Origin: Dehalobacter sp. DCM
Lineage (GTDB): Bacteria > Bacillota > Desulfitobacteriia > Desulfitobacteriales > Syntrophobotulaceae
DNA: 64,000 nucleotides
NCBI RefSeq assembly: GCF_024972775.1
Contig: NZ_CP092282.1
Coordinates: 4,245,525-4,309,524, forward strand
Reading direction: 5' to 3'
Each line of letters opens with the position of its first letter. Position 1 is the first letter of the stretch. The translations under genes and the position numbers were made by a program. This document shows, in pieces, positions 51,402 through 61,244 of this stretch. A model generated the notes under the pieces. That model saw only the letters and a program-made list of their open reading frames with translations. It ran no database searches and was not told where the DNA came from.

Positions 51402-52622
51402 CTACGATTGAGTAAGCGCTTCAATACGATGACTAATTGGGGGATGAGAATAAGTCAGTCTTACCACGAGTGGATGTGGCGTGAGATTTGAAAAATTTTC
51501 TCTGGCCAGAACCTTCAAGGCACTGATCATCGCCTTCTTATAACCGACTTGTAAGGCAAATTCATCTGCTTTGTACTCGGCCTTTCGTGAATATGCAGAG
51601 AGCGGAATACCCAATGCAATCCCGATGGGCTCTATGAGAATACCGAAAAGCACGATGGAAAACCCTAAATGAACGTGGGAAAAGCCAAAAGCATTTGCCA
51701 GGTTAACGGATGACAGGAAGAAAGTCATAAGGACAAGGTAAACAGCAATCTGCACCAGAGAAATGAGTACATTTCGCAGAACATCCCGGTGTTTGGCATG
51801 ACCAATCTCATGAGCCAAGATGCTGACGATTTCATCCGAAGTGCATTTTTGTAAAAGAGTATCGTAAAGGACGATATGCTTAAATTTACCAAATCCGCTA
51901 AAGAAGGCATTAAGCTTTCCGGAACGTTTCGACGCGTCCATGACACTGATTTTTTTGATTTCAAAGCCGGTATTCTTAGCAAGTTCTTCAATTTTCTGTT
52001 TCAGCTCGCCATCCGGCAGCGGACTAAGTTTGTTGAAAATACGGATGAATAATTGAGTGTAAAGCAAATTCACTGCTAACATGATGCTGGCGACAACCAG
52101 CCAGGCATATATCAAATATCCGTTGCCCATGTTCAGATAAAGCGCAAGGAGAATATACAGAATAATACTACCCAAGACCAGCGTCAGTAAGATGGATTTC
52201 AACTGGTCCAGAATAAAGGTTTTTATCGTCGATTTGTTAAATCCATAACGCTCTTCAATACTAAAGTTATGGTACCAGCTAAAACCAATATTTAAGATAT
52301 AGCTGATAAAGAAGTAAACCCCAAGAAAAAGAAGCGTCTGGAGAATCGGATCGTCTGTCAAGCGGTTTACTGCATTCGCCAGCGCCGGGAAGATCCCTAA
52401 TGTGAGGAATAGCAGCAGCATACCCGTATTAACAATTTTTTCTAAAATCGACAGTCTGTGATTCTCCATGGTATAATTCAGCCATTTTTTATAGCCTATC
52501 TCATCATAAACATCCGATACATTCTCGGGTATGGGCTGGTTACGATACGAGTAGCTCAATATTGAGAGAGATATATTGAGAATAAAGACTATGGAAATGA
52601 CAAAAAGCGTTAACAGAAACAT
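51402..52622 (-). CDS. M48-family (Ste24-like) zinc metalloprotease
   Basis: Membrane protease of the CAAX-type peptidase family, 406 residues from the ATG at 52622 (AAGGAGGAG upstream; the frame is open further). It has about seven helices, the zinc motif HEIGHAKH and the third ligand region KAEYKADEFA. It may take part in membrane protein quality control, as HtpX and Ste24 do. It stands alone. The family is certain; the substrate is not. Confidence 0.92.
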   Translation of the reverse strand: MFLLTLFVISIVFILNISLSILSYSYRNQPIPENVSDVYDEIGYKKWLNYTMENHRLSILEKIVNTGMLLLFLTLGIFPALANAVNRLTDDPILQTLLFLGVYFFISYILNIGFSWYHNFSIEERYGFNKSTIKTFILDQLKSILLTLVLGSIILYILLALYLNMGNGYLIYAWLVVASIMLAVNLLYTQLFIRIFNKLSPLPDGELKQKIEELAKNTGFEIKKISVMDASKRSGKLNAFFSGFGKFKHIVLYDTLLQKCTSDEIVSILAHEIGHAKHRDVLRNVLISLVQIAVYLVLMTFFLSSVNLANAFGFSHVHLGFSIVLFGILIEPIGIALGIPLSAYSRKAEYKADEFALQVGYKKAMISALKVLARENFSNLTPHPLVVRLTYSHPPISHRIEALTQS

Positions 52623-52853
52623 CGTTCTCCTCCTTGATGCCAAAATATATGCTTGGCTTGTCAAGATCAGTATAATTCGATATCATCCCGTGGACAAGGA
52701 CTGATTTATTCTAAGGGTTTAAATATGCCCAAATTAGCCTATAATGCTCAGGAATTTTTCATTATATAATTTATATTATGAAATAATTTTATGAAATTGC
52801 GGAAAACTACCAATAAATAGCACAAGAGCGCATTCATATAGGGAGGATTTTTT

Positions 52854-53351
52854 ATGTTTAATATCAATGATTATGTTGTATATAACGCTACAGGTGTATT
52901 TAAAATTATTGACATTCGAAGAGAACACGATATTCTGGATAAGGAGACGGAGTATTACGTTCTTCAACCTGCGTATAACAATAATTTAACCATAAAGATT
53001 CCCGTAAATGCACCAAGAGTCTCCATGCGCCTCATCATGACTAAAGACGAAGTTCTTTCACTCATTGCTTCAATGCCGGATATTGAAGCACTCTGGATAA
53101 ACGATGACCGCGAACGAAATGAGCGGTTCAAAACAGCTCTGAAAACAGCCAATAGTGAAGAATGGGCAAAGCTGATCAAAACGATCTATCTGCAGAAACA
53201 AGAAAAAATAGACATCGGTAAAAAACTGGCGCAGACAGATGAAAATATTATGAAAGCAGCTGAGAAAAATCTCTATGAGGAATTTGCCATTGCCTTAAAT
53301 ATCACACCGGATGAAGTTGTATCTTATATTACTGAACGCGTTCCTTCCTAA
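52854..53351 (+). CDS. CarD-family transcriptional regulator
   Basis: RNA polymerase-binding regulator. The N-terminal half has the CarD/CdnL Tudor-like start (FNINDYVVYNATGVFKIIDIR) and YYVLQPAYNNN; the C-terminal half (about 75-165) is helical, with ERNERFKTALKT and KLAQTDENIMKAAEKNLYEE. The length (165) fits the CdnL group. GGGAGGA precedes the ATG. Its target promoters are unknown. It is followed by a strong hairpin between convergent genes. Confidence 0.9.
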   Translation: MFNINDYVVYNATGVFKIIDIRREHDILDKETEYYVLQPAYNNNLTIKIPVNAPRVSMRLIMTKDEVLSLIASMPDIEALWINDDRERNERFKTALKTANSEEWAKLIKTIYLQKQEKIDIGKKLAQTDENIMKAAEKNLYEEFAIALNITPDEVVSYITERVPS

Positions 53352-53422
53352 TACAGGCCGCAGCATGCAACAATGCATAATCAGAAATTCTCAGGGCCAA
53401 TTATCTGTCAAGTATTCACTAT

Positions 53423-53467
53423 GAAGGAGGTCCTGCCCACAACTTATTTGTAGGCAGGACCTCCTTC
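53423..53467. terminator. Long hairpin between convergent genes
   Basis: A perfect 15-bp stem GAAGGAGGTCCTGCC / GGCAGGACCTCCTTC without a strong T-run on either strand. It probably ends both the CarD and reductase transcripts, or is an RNA-stability element. Confidence 0.6.
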
Positions 53468-53509
53468 CTCTTTGAAACTAATTCTATTCTATTCAGCAAC
53501 ACGTCGTCA

Positions 53510-55459
53510 TTAAATATCTAAGGCAGCATGATATCCCTGATAGATGGCTGTCGTTATTGTGGATGGTCTCACACAATCACCAATCTGCGCAACAATAGGT
53601 GCACTGTCAAGCAATTCGTCGACGACGGCTCTTCTTGCCTGCTGGCCTAGTGCACAAATCACAGTGTAACCGGGAACAAGATGCTCTACACCCGCCGCAT
53701 CGATGCAATAAACGCCCTCTTTGGTCACACGTTGTCCTGTACAACCAGTATGGACTTGAACATTATTCTTTTCAATCTCCTTCAATAGGATAGGACGATG
53801 CCTGATGTTTGCATCGGGAGCTAATTCTGTTCTCATCTCTACCAGATGTACAGCCTTCCCTTCCTGAGCAAGATGAACTGCCGCTTCACAACCGGCCTGT
53901 CCGCCTCCCAACACGACGACCTGATCGCTGACCTTATCCTTTTCCAGATAATAATTATTGACCACAATAACATTATCGTCCTTTAAACCTGGAATTGACG
54001 GAATAAGCGGTTCCGATCCAACAGCAATAATCAAGGCATCCACGTTTTCATTTTCAATATACTCTTTCGTAACCGGCGTATTTAAACGAATATCGACACC
54101 GGCCTTTTCTGCCAAATTGCCGAGAGTAACACCTAATTCATACATTTCATATTTGAAAGGAATAGCCTGTTCACCCTTCAGAATACCGCCCAGCTGATCT
54201 GATTTTTCACAAAGGATTACCTTGTGGCCCCGTTTTGCCGCCGTTATTGCTGCCTCTAACCCACTGGGTCCACCTCCTGCGACAAGCACCTTGCAGGGAT
54301 TAGGTGACGGAATAATCTCAACGCCGTCTATTTCCCGACCAATTAATGGATTCACCGCGCATCGGCGCGTAGAGGTTACAGCACGTTCCGCCATACAAAC
54401 AAAGCATCTTAGACATTTTACAATGTCCTCGTCGCGATTCGTCATTACTTTCTTAGGCAGCTCATGGTCTGCCAGTAATGCCCTGGCCATTTCTACCACA
54501 TCCGCTTTTCCGGATGCAATGATTTCTTCCATCATTGCCGGATCATTTAATCCGCCAACTGTGGCCACCGGGACACTCACATGCTTTTTGATTTCTGCCG
54601 CAAGATAAACATTACTGCCATGGGGTAAAAACATCGAAGGATGTGTAACGCTAAAGCCTTTTTGGTATGTCCCTGCGGAGACATGCAGTAGATCGATCCT
54701 GGACTGAAGCAGTTTTGCTATTTCTACACCTTCCGTCAAGTCATAACCGCCTTCGATCAATTCGGATCCGCTCATTCTAAACTCGATTGGAAAGCCAGGA
54801 CCTACCGCTTGCCGAACACTGTCGATGACCTCTTGAGCAAAACGCACTCTGTTCTCTAATGAGCCTCCGTACTTATCTGTTCTGTGGTTAAAATACGGAG
54901 ATAAAAACTGATTGATCAGCCAGCCATGTCCGCCGTGAATCATCACCATTTCAAAGCCTGCAATCTTTGCCAAGCCTGCGCACTTTCCATAAGCAGCGAC
55001 AATGTCCGCAATGAGTTCTTCAGTGAGCTCCTTTACTTCCAGCCCATCCGGTCGAACCCCTGCACTAGGCCCCCATTGCGCCAGTCCGTGTTTTTTATCT
55101 TTATCTGTCAGATACGTTCCGGCATACTGACCGGAATGAGACAATTCCACACTGGCAATCGCCCCATGGCGACGGATAGCGTCAGCCGTATAGGTGAAGC
55201 TCGAAAGTGACCCAACTGTCTTTAGGTCCAAATGAAACATATGGGATCCCTCAGTTTCCGGATGGACGACCAACTCACTAACGGTTACTGAAGCGGCGCC
55301 TCCCTTGGCCTTCAATTCATAAAATGCGGTTGTCTTGGGGCCAATTGTGCAGTCAGCCGTTATGTCCGTTCCGCCGACGGGGGCAGCAAACATCCTATTT
55401 CGAAAATTAACGTTCCCGATCTTGATTGGTTTACACAGATTTGGATATTTTCGTTGCAT
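53510..55459 (-). CDS. Old-yellow-enzyme-type NADH:flavin oxidoreductase (FadH/BaiCD-like)
   Basis: A 649-residue enoate or dienoyl reductase. The N-terminal FMN barrel (about 1-340) has the family motifs GGHGWLINQFLSPYFNHRTDKYGGS and SAGTYQKG. A 4Fe-4S site follows (CLRCFVC then CAVNP, spacing Cys-2-Cys-2-Cys-11-Cys), then an FAD/NAD domain with GGGPSGLEAA and a second GGGQAGCEAA. This is the 2,4-dienoyl-CoA reductase layout. Substrate is unknown. The gene is divergent from a PadR regulator and a PadR operator lies between, so the two form a regulatory unit; related pairs respond to phenolic or aromatic compounds. Confidence 0.92.
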   Translation of the reverse strand: MQRKYPNLCKPIKIGNVNFRNRMFAAPVGGTDITADCTIGPKTTAFYELKAKGGAASVTVSELVVHPETEGSHMFHLDLKTVGSLSSFTYTADAIRRHGAIASVELSHSGQYAGTYLTDKDKKHGLAQWGPSAGVRPDGLEVKELTEELIADIVAAYGKCAGLAKIAGFEMVMIHGGHGWLINQFLSPYFNHRTDKYGGSLENRVRFAQEVIDSVRQAVGPGFPIEFRMSGSELIEGGYDLTEGVEIAKLLQSRIDLLHVSAGTYQKGFSVTHPSMFLPHGSNVYLAAEIKKHVSVPVATVGGLNDPAMMEEIIASGKADVVEMARALLADHELPKKVMTNRDEDIVKCLRCFVCMAERAVTSTRRCAVNPLIGREIDGVEIIPSPNPCKVLVAGGGPSGLEAAITAAKRGHKVILCEKSDQLGGILKGEQAIPFKYEMYELGVTLGNLAEKAGVDIRLNTPVTKEYIENENVDALIIAVGSEPLIPSIPGLKDDNVIVVNNYYLEKDKVSDQVVVLGGGQAGCEAAVHLAQEGKAVHLVEMRTELAPDANIRHRPILLKEIEKNNVQVHTGCTGQRVTKEGVYCIDAAGVEHLVPGYTVICALGQQARRAVVDELLDSAPIVAQIGDCVRPSTITTAIYQGYHAALDI

Positions 55460-55645
55460 TGATATTTCTCCTCATTAATAATAATTAACTACCTCATCTT
55501 ATTTCGCTATTGTGCATGAATTAAGCCCAGATACAAGATACAAGATGCCAGATGCAAAGCCTAATGCCCAGTGTCTCTTTGCATACGCACTTGAATTATT
55601 GGTATCTTTCAATTATATTAGTAATTGTATTCACAAACTATTAAC

Positions 55646-55661
55646 ATGTCAATAGTTACAT
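55646..55661 (+). promoter_or_regulatory. Candidate PadR operator
   Basis: ATGT-N8-ACAT (ATGT at 55646, ACAT at 55658), the published PadR consensus, inside a wider AACTATT/AATAGTT inverted repeat. It lies between the divergent reductase and padR genes. Confidence 0.6.
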
Positions 55662-55703
55662 ATTTAAAACTATTTACTCATTTTCGAAAGGCACGGTAAA
55701 AAA

Positions 55704-56258
55704 ATGCACACATTAAAATATGCCATATTAGGATTAATTAATCGGCAGGCAATGACTGGTTATGATTTAATGAAAACCTTCAACATGGAACTGGTAAATT
55801 TCTGGCATGCAAAGCACAGCCAACTCTATCCGGAGTTAAAGAGGCTTACGGACGAAGGTCTGATCACTTACGAAACGATCCTCCAGGGAGAAAAAATGGA
55901 GAAAAAGCTCTATTCTATAACTGAATCAGGAAAAAAGTCTTTCAAGAATTGGCTTACAAAAAAAGATCCCCTGGAACAAACGCCGAAGGATATTTTTAGA
56001 CTTAAAGCCTATTTTATTGAATCTATGCCAAAAGAAGAAATTTTAAAGCATTTTAGCTATCAGCTTAAACTACGGCGTGAAAAACTGATTAAACTCGAGG
56101 CAACAATGGCGAAACACCCCTATGCGCAAACAATCACCGAAGTCCTTTCTCCTCTGTACGGCGACTATATCGTGTTAAAAGGTGCCATCATGCGTGAGCG
56201 CACCTATATCGATTGGTTGGAAGAATGCATCGAAGAAATTAATCTTAACCAATCTTAG
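55704..56258 (+). CDS. PadR-family transcriptional regulator
   Basis: A winged-helix repressor with the PadR start (LKYAILGLINRQAMTGYDLMK), recognition helix region (HSQLYPELKRLTDEGL) and wing (EKKLYSITESGKK). A C-terminal helical domain (about 95-184, PadR/Vir type) should mediate dimerisation and ligand binding. The frame starts with ATG at 55704. It is divergent from the reductase gene it probably controls. Its 3' end overlaps the convergent GGDEF-EAL gene by 14 bases. Confidence 0.9.
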   Translation: MHTLKYAILGLINRQAMTGYDLMKTFNMELVNFWHAKHSQLYPELKRLTDEGLITYETILQGEKMEKKLYSITESGKKSFKNWLTKKDPLEQTPKDIFRLKAYFIESMPKEEILKHFSYQLKLRREKLIKLEATMAKHPYAQTITEVLSPLYGDYIVLKGAIMRERTYIDWLEECIEEINLNQS

Positions 56259-59200
56259 AACCAGCCCTATTCAATAATTCTTCGATATCCTCAGCAGGCA
56301 TCGGCTCGTAATAATAATAACCTTGAACCTCTTTGCACATCTCACGGGTTAAGAAGTGGACTTGCTTCTCAGTTTCTACCCCTTCGGCAATAATCTGCAA
56401 ACCAAGATTTTTTGCCAGATTGATAATGACCCGAATGATTGCTCTGTCTTTTTCATCACCTTCAATGCCCTGAACAAATTGCATATCCAATTTCAACCGG
56501 TCGATAGGCAAATTCTTTAGCCTGTTTAAGGACGAATATTCAGTGCCAAAGTCATCAATCGAAAGGGTAATCCCTAATTTCTTAATTTCATTTAATACTC
56601 TGACGATATGAGTTGACCCTTTTAAAAGAGATCCTTCCGTAATTTCTAATTCAAGATACTCTGCTTGAAGCCCGGTTTCCACCAGCGTATTTGCTATCTG
56701 GTCAATAATATACGGGTTGCGCAGCTGTTTAACTGAAATATTAACAGCCATTCGCAGTCTGGGATATCCTTTATTCTGCCAGATTTTATTTTGTTCACAA
56801 GCTTTTCTGAGCACCCATTCGCCGATGGTGTTGATCATCCCGCCTTGCTCTGCGATCGGTATGAAAACATCCGGTGAAATTACTCCCATATCGGGATGCG
56901 ACCACCGCAGCAGGGCTTCCAGCCCAATAATTTCCCCTTCCGGCAAACGTACTTGCGGTTGGTAATGCAGATACAATTCATTGCGTTCTATTGCCCGATA
57001 TAAACTATTCGTCAGCATGATGTTCGTGCGGACTTCTTCTTTCATATCATCAGAACAAAGAGCATACTGGTTTTTGCCTTTCTCTTTGGCCTTATACATT
57101 GCAATATCCGAATTCTTAATCAAGGTTTCTGTGTCCAGACCATCGTTAGGGTATAACGCAATTCCTACACTCGCCGTAACAAAGAATTCCTGATCTCTTA
57201 GCACGATCGGTTCTGCTAATAAAGCGAGAATACTATCGGCAATTTTCCTAACATCTTTATAATCTGAAATATCATTGAGCAAGATGAGGAATTCATCACC
57301 GCCAAAACGGGATACCGTATCCGTTTTACGAATACATGCCAATAATTTAAGCCCTACTTTTCTTATCAACTCGTCTCCGCCTTCATGGCCAATAGTATCA
57401 TTCACTGTCTTAAATGAATCCAGATCCAGAAAAATGACCGCGATCATCGAATTGGTCAGGTCTGCTTGACGTATAGCTTCGTTAGCCCGCTTCCGAAATA
57501 ATGCCCGATTGGGCAGCTTTGTTAAATGATCATAATAAGCTAATTGTTCAATTTCTTTTTCCGCTCTCACTTTGGCCAGAGCGTCCCCTAAAATATTTGA
57601 AATAACCTCGAGCAAATCGATCTGGTCTTCACGCCATTTTTTCATTGTTCTGGCGGATTCAAGCCCAAATAAGCCCAACACCTCACCGTTTTCAACGATC
57701 GGCAGACAAATCATTGATTTTGTGCTTCCAGTAATTAGCCCGGAAAATGTATTCTTTTCACTTGTCGAGAGTTGTTCTGCGTCGGGTATATGAATTATTT
57801 TACCACTTGATAACAGGTTTGACGGTATAGAGGCTTGCTTCAGTGAATATTCTTTCCCTTCCTCCGAAGGCTTTTTTGTTTGATACCATACGAATGGCAT
57901 GATGCCGCATTGTTCATCCTGATACTGCAAATATATCCAGACTCTGTCCATTTCGAAAACCTGGCCGCATTTCTCAAGTGCCCGATTAATTTTATACTCT
58001 AAATTCATTTGTTTTGCAGCGATTAAATCGGAAGATATATTCGATATCAGTTTTTGCAGTTTCACTTGTTCAACGTTTTCTTTTAAACGTCGAACATACA
58101 GTTTGTTGACGTAAAATGCCACCCAAAGAAAGACAAGGACACAAAAAATTCGCGTAAGATATACTTGCGCATTAATTTCTACCTTTACCTGCGGGGCCAT
58201 GAGCCAGATCATAATCTGTGTCGAAATAATGGAAATTCCTAATGCCACTAAAACAATACGTTTATTAAAGATAAGAGCAAAAACGGCAAAGATAATAGGA
58301 AACACCCAAACCGTAATACCTCCGGTAGTTACAAACCGTAATGTTAAGAGCGGTATAGCCAGCACGCAAACTATAATGTAGAAAATCCCTTTATTTTTTT
58401 CCTGGATATCCACTTTTTTAACAATCAAAACTCCGATTCCTAATAAAAGGATGGCCATGCTTGACCATAGAACAACCGTCGAATCGTCCTTCACGTTAAA
58501 AAGGAAAAACGATACGGTGTTGACTATGCTGCAGGCAAATAAGATAAAAGCCAAGTAATTAACCAGGTTTCCGCGTGTGGATTCCTTTAAAATATTTTCT
58601 TCATCGGCGACAGCTTTCTCCGGCTTCATCAAACCGTATTTTTTTATCGCATAGTAAATAACGATCATGGACATCGCGCTAACAAATGGTGCCATTTGAG
58701 GAATCAGGATGTTAAAGAATGTACTGGCAACAATATCTGTAAATGTGGCTAGAATCAAAGTGCCAACAATATAAAAAAATATGAGCCAGGCTTTTTTCTT
58801 GTCATTCAAGGAAGTCGCTTTTCTTCCCCATAACCAAATCATACCGATGGTTAGAATAGAAAAAGTAATATAATAATAATTATAGAAAGTATTAAAACCG
58901 GTGTCCGGAACATTGATCCAACCGTTAACGGATTGGATCAATTCATATTTTGATTCGGCTGCATCGGAGATACCGTAGATATAGATGGTCAGAAACGAGG
59001 GAATATAGAGTGGAGGATAGAGCCACCATTGGTTTAACAAGCTCTTTTTTTCCGTGAGAAATAATGCAAAATGAAGCAAGACGCTAAAAAAAGACCCCCA
59101 GCCTATAACGGAGATTCTGCGCCACAATAAGCTGGCAGTTTGATTGTCAGCCGAAACAGATATGGAAAATCCAAGCGCCCATATACTCAAAGAAACACAC

Positions 59201-59322
59201 AGTGCAAAAAAAGACCGGTTCAAACCCGCTTTTGGATCAAGATAAAGCGTATAAGCTCCAAGAAAGCCACTTATTACACTGGCAAAGAAAAATAAGACAG
59301 AAAAATAGTATGCTGGTTCCAT
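56245..59322 (-). CDS. Membrane GGDEF-EAL cyclic-di-GMP enzyme with GAF domain
   Basis: A 1025-residue protein combining a first 7TM sensor region (about 1-230), a second hydrophobic region (about 255-405), a GAF domain (about 430-580), a diguanylate cyclase domain with RFGGDEFLILL (near 673; RxxD inhibitory site RKTD before it) and an EAL phosphodiesterase domain (GLEALLRW near 800; ELEITEG, DDFGTEYSS, EGVETE). All motifs of both enzyme domains look intact, so it could make or break cyclic-di-GMP. AAGGGTACC lies before the ATG. The gene is convergent with padR and overlaps it by 14 bases. Confidence 0.93.
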   Translation of the reverse strand: MEPAYYFSVLFFFASVISGFLGAYTLYLDPKAGLNRSFFALCVSLSIWALGFSISVSADNQTASLLWRRISVIGWGSFFSVLLHFALFLTEKKSLLNQWWLYPPLYIPSFLTIYIYGISDAAESKYELIQSVNGWINVPDTGFNTFYNYYYITFSILTIGMIWLWGRKATSLNDKKKAWLIFFYIVGTLILATFTDIVASTFFNILIPQMAPFVSAMSMIVIYYAIKKYGLMKPEKAVADEENILKESTRGNLVNYLAFILFACSIVNTVSFFLFNVKDDSTVVLWSSMAILLLGIGVLIVKKVDIQEKNKGIFYIIVCVLAIPLLTLRFVTTGGITVWVFPIIFAVFALIFNKRIVLVALGISIISTQIMIWLMAPQVKVEINAQVYLTRIFCVLVFLWVAFYVNKLYVRRLKENVEQVKLQKLISNISSDLIAAKQMNLEYKINRALEKCGQVFEMDRVWIYLQYQDEQCGIMPFVWYQTKKPSEEGKEYSLKQASIPSNLLSSGKIIHIPDAEQLSTSEKNTFSGLITGSTKSMICLPIVENGEVLGLFGLESARTMKKWREDQIDLLEVISNILGDALAKVRAEKEIEQLAYYDHLTKLPNRALFRKRANEAIRQADLTNSMIAVIFLDLDSFKTVNDTIGHEGGDELIRKVGLKLLACIRKTDTVSRFGGDEFLILLNDISDYKDVRKIADSILALLAEPIVLRDQEFFVTASVGIALYPNDGLDTETLIKNSDIAMYKAKEKGKNQYALCSDDMKEEVRTNIMLTNSLYRAIERNELYLHYQPQVRLPEGEIIGLEALLRWSHPDMGVISPDVFIPIAEQGGMINTIGEWVLRKACEQNKIWQNKGYPRLRMAVNISVKQLRNPYIIDQIANTLVETGLQAEYLELEITEGSLLKGSTHIVRVLNEIKKLGITLSIDDFGTEYSSLNRLKNLPIDRLKLDMQFVQGIEGDEKDRAIIRVIINLAKNLGLQIIAEGVETEKQVHFLTREMCKEVQGYYYYEPMPAEDIEELLNRAGSKIG

Positions 59323-59508
59323 GGTACCCTTCTTTGATCACTTGATAAAAAATATTACAATTAATTCTATTTCTATATGCATTTTCCTTTTTTACAATAC
59401 AGCATTTTTAATAAAATTATTTCTTTATTCAATTAACGGGGATATATCTATTTATTATTTAATTCACGCTAATTGCCAAGTACAACGCCACCTGACCAAT
59501 AAAGCTAT

Positions 59509-60768
59509 CTAAGCTGAAATTGACGACTCCTCCTTAGGCCGGGAACGCAATTCCCGTTTCCAGTTTAGACGGCTTAATCGTTTTCTCAGAGCGAAAACAT
59601 AAATCATCAGAGCTGTGAAGCAGCATATGGCAGCAGCGATATAAATAGCAGGGTATCCAAAATGCTGTGCTATGATTCCCCAAATAACAGCACTCAATCC
59701 CATGGCCATATCCATCGCACAATAATATACGGAAAGTGCGGTTCCTTTACGGTCTGGGGAAGCAAGCATAATTACGACTGTATTAATGATGGGGACGACA
59801 CACCCCATTCCGGTACCAAAAAAAACTGCAGATAGTAAGAACTGCCATAATTGAGCAGCAGTTCCCAGGATCAGTTGTGAAATGATGACTAAAATGATAG
59901 ATACGAACAGGATGCTCCCCAGATTGAAGCGTTTGGAAAGTCTGCCGAAAATAAGCCGAGCTATCATTGTCCCTATGGAAGAAACAGTAAAAAACATACC
60001 AATTTCTTTGATTTCCAGACTCATCGCATAGCTGGCTACAAAAGTCAGTACCGCGCCATTAGAAGTCACTGTCAATAGCAACAAAATTGAAGGCCAGATA
60101 AGAGGTGCTTCTAAAAAACCAAAGCCCTTCTGTTTTGGCACGCTTCCAACCTGACTGCCCAACTTAGGTTCTTTTTTTCGTGTGTACTTAATCGGCAAAG
60201 CACAGATCATACTGGCGACAGACACCCCAACAGCGGCTATAAACAGCGCGGGATACCCGTAGACTTGTATCATATATAAGCCAAGCAGCGGTCCAATGGC
60301 CTGTGCCAAGGTATTGGACAATCCGAAATAGCCTATCCCTTCGGCCAATCGGTTCATCGGCAGAATGTCTGCGACTACAGTGGCAATAGCGGTGGAACCG
60401 GCACTGAAACCAATGCCGTTAATCGTCCTGAAAATCAATAATACTGATATAGACTGGGTAAAAACGTAGGCAACGGTTGATAGCGTAATCAATGACAGTC
60501 CCAGGATAACCACGGTTTTCCTGCTGTGTTTATCTAACATCTGTCCAAAGACCGGCCTGAAAACCAAGGCGGAAAATGAATAAATCCCTGTCAGCAAACC
60601 GGCTTGGCTGTTACTGCCGCCTATTTTCAATGCATATAGTGATAACAGTGCCAAGGAACTCGAATGCACCATAGAGGTTAAAAAATTAGCAAGCATCATT
60701 AACAGATATTTTAAACTCCATAATTGATTGGGCATTGTGTGTTCCAATGAATGTTCTCGATCTCTCAT
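59509..60768 (-). CDS. MFS transporter
   Basis: A twelve-helix major facilitator of 419 residues from the ATG at 60768 (GGAGTG upstream; the GTG at 60783 lies in that site). It has an MFS-type loop motif (GQMLDKHSRKTVV) between helices 2 and 3, and its second-half equivalent (GRLSKRFNLG). Drug or metabolite efflux is likely; the substrate cannot be told. It stands alone. A mobile-like repeat lies upstream. Confidence 0.88.
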   Translation of the reverse strand: MRDREHSLEHTMPNQLWSLKYLLMMLANFLTSMVHSSSLALLSLYALKIGGSNSQAGLLTGIYSFSALVFRPVFGQMLDKHSRKTVVILGLSLITLSTVAYVFTQSISVLLIFRTINGIGFSAGSTAIATVVADILPMNRLAEGIGYFGLSNTLAQAIGPLLGLYMIQVYGYPALFIAAVGVSVASMICALPIKYTRKKEPKLGSQVGSVPKQKGFGFLEAPLIWPSILLLLTVTSNGAVLTFVASYAMSLEIKEIGMFFTVSSIGTMIARLIFGRLSKRFNLGSILFVSIILVIISQLILGTAAQLWQFLLSAVFFGTGMGCVVPIINTVVIMLASPDRKGTALSVYYCAMDMAMGLSAVIWGIIAQHFGYPAIYIAAAICCFTALMIYVFALRKRLSRLNWKRELRSRPKEESSISA

Positions 60769-60865
60769 TCTAATTCTATACACTCCATATTATTTCATAA
60801 GCAACTCACGCCTTATGATTTCAAAAACATATTATTAAAAGTGAACAAAAATAAAACGGCTCAAA

Positions 60866-61032
60866 ACTAGTGCCTTGTAAACTCTAATTCCTGTACACCC
60901 TTGCGGCAGATTTCATGTAATACTGCGTTGTCGTCAATCGGCATACGCTCGGTATGCCTCAATCCTCCGCCTTGTCTTACAAGAAATCTGCTCACAATTA
61001 TATTACAGTTTTAGAGTTTACAAGGCACTAGT
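60866..61032. mobile_element. MITE-like inverted-repeat element, 167 bp
   Basis: Ends ACTAGTGCCTTGTAAACTCT and its exact inverse, near-perfect for over 20 bases. Inside are a GCAGATTTC/GAAATCTGC stem and the GGCATAC/GTATGCC hairpin. It has no open frame. The outermost ACTAGT is itself palindromic, so the target duplication cannot be set (a 4-base CTAG is possible). The family is unknown to me. Confidence 0.75.
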
Positions 61033-61139
61033 AATATATCTAATATTCTAACACCACTTCGATATCATTTCTATTTAATAATATGTTAATTCGCCGAAAG
61101 ACTTAGCAATTTTCTTACGGAAAACCCATTTTTTATTTA

Positions 61140-61194
61140 AATATAAAAGGGACTATTGACATGAACAAAAAGTTCATTATTCAATAGTCCCTTT
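61140..61194 (-). terminator. Terminator of the 61245 gene
   Basis: A 14-bp stem AAAGGGACTATTGA with TCAATAGTCCCTTT and an inner hairpin; minus-strand T-run TTTTATATTT. Confidence 0.85.
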
Positions 61195-61244
61195 CACTAA
61201 TATCCTCATAAGCGCATTATTTTCTTGATCCATTTCCTGCTATT

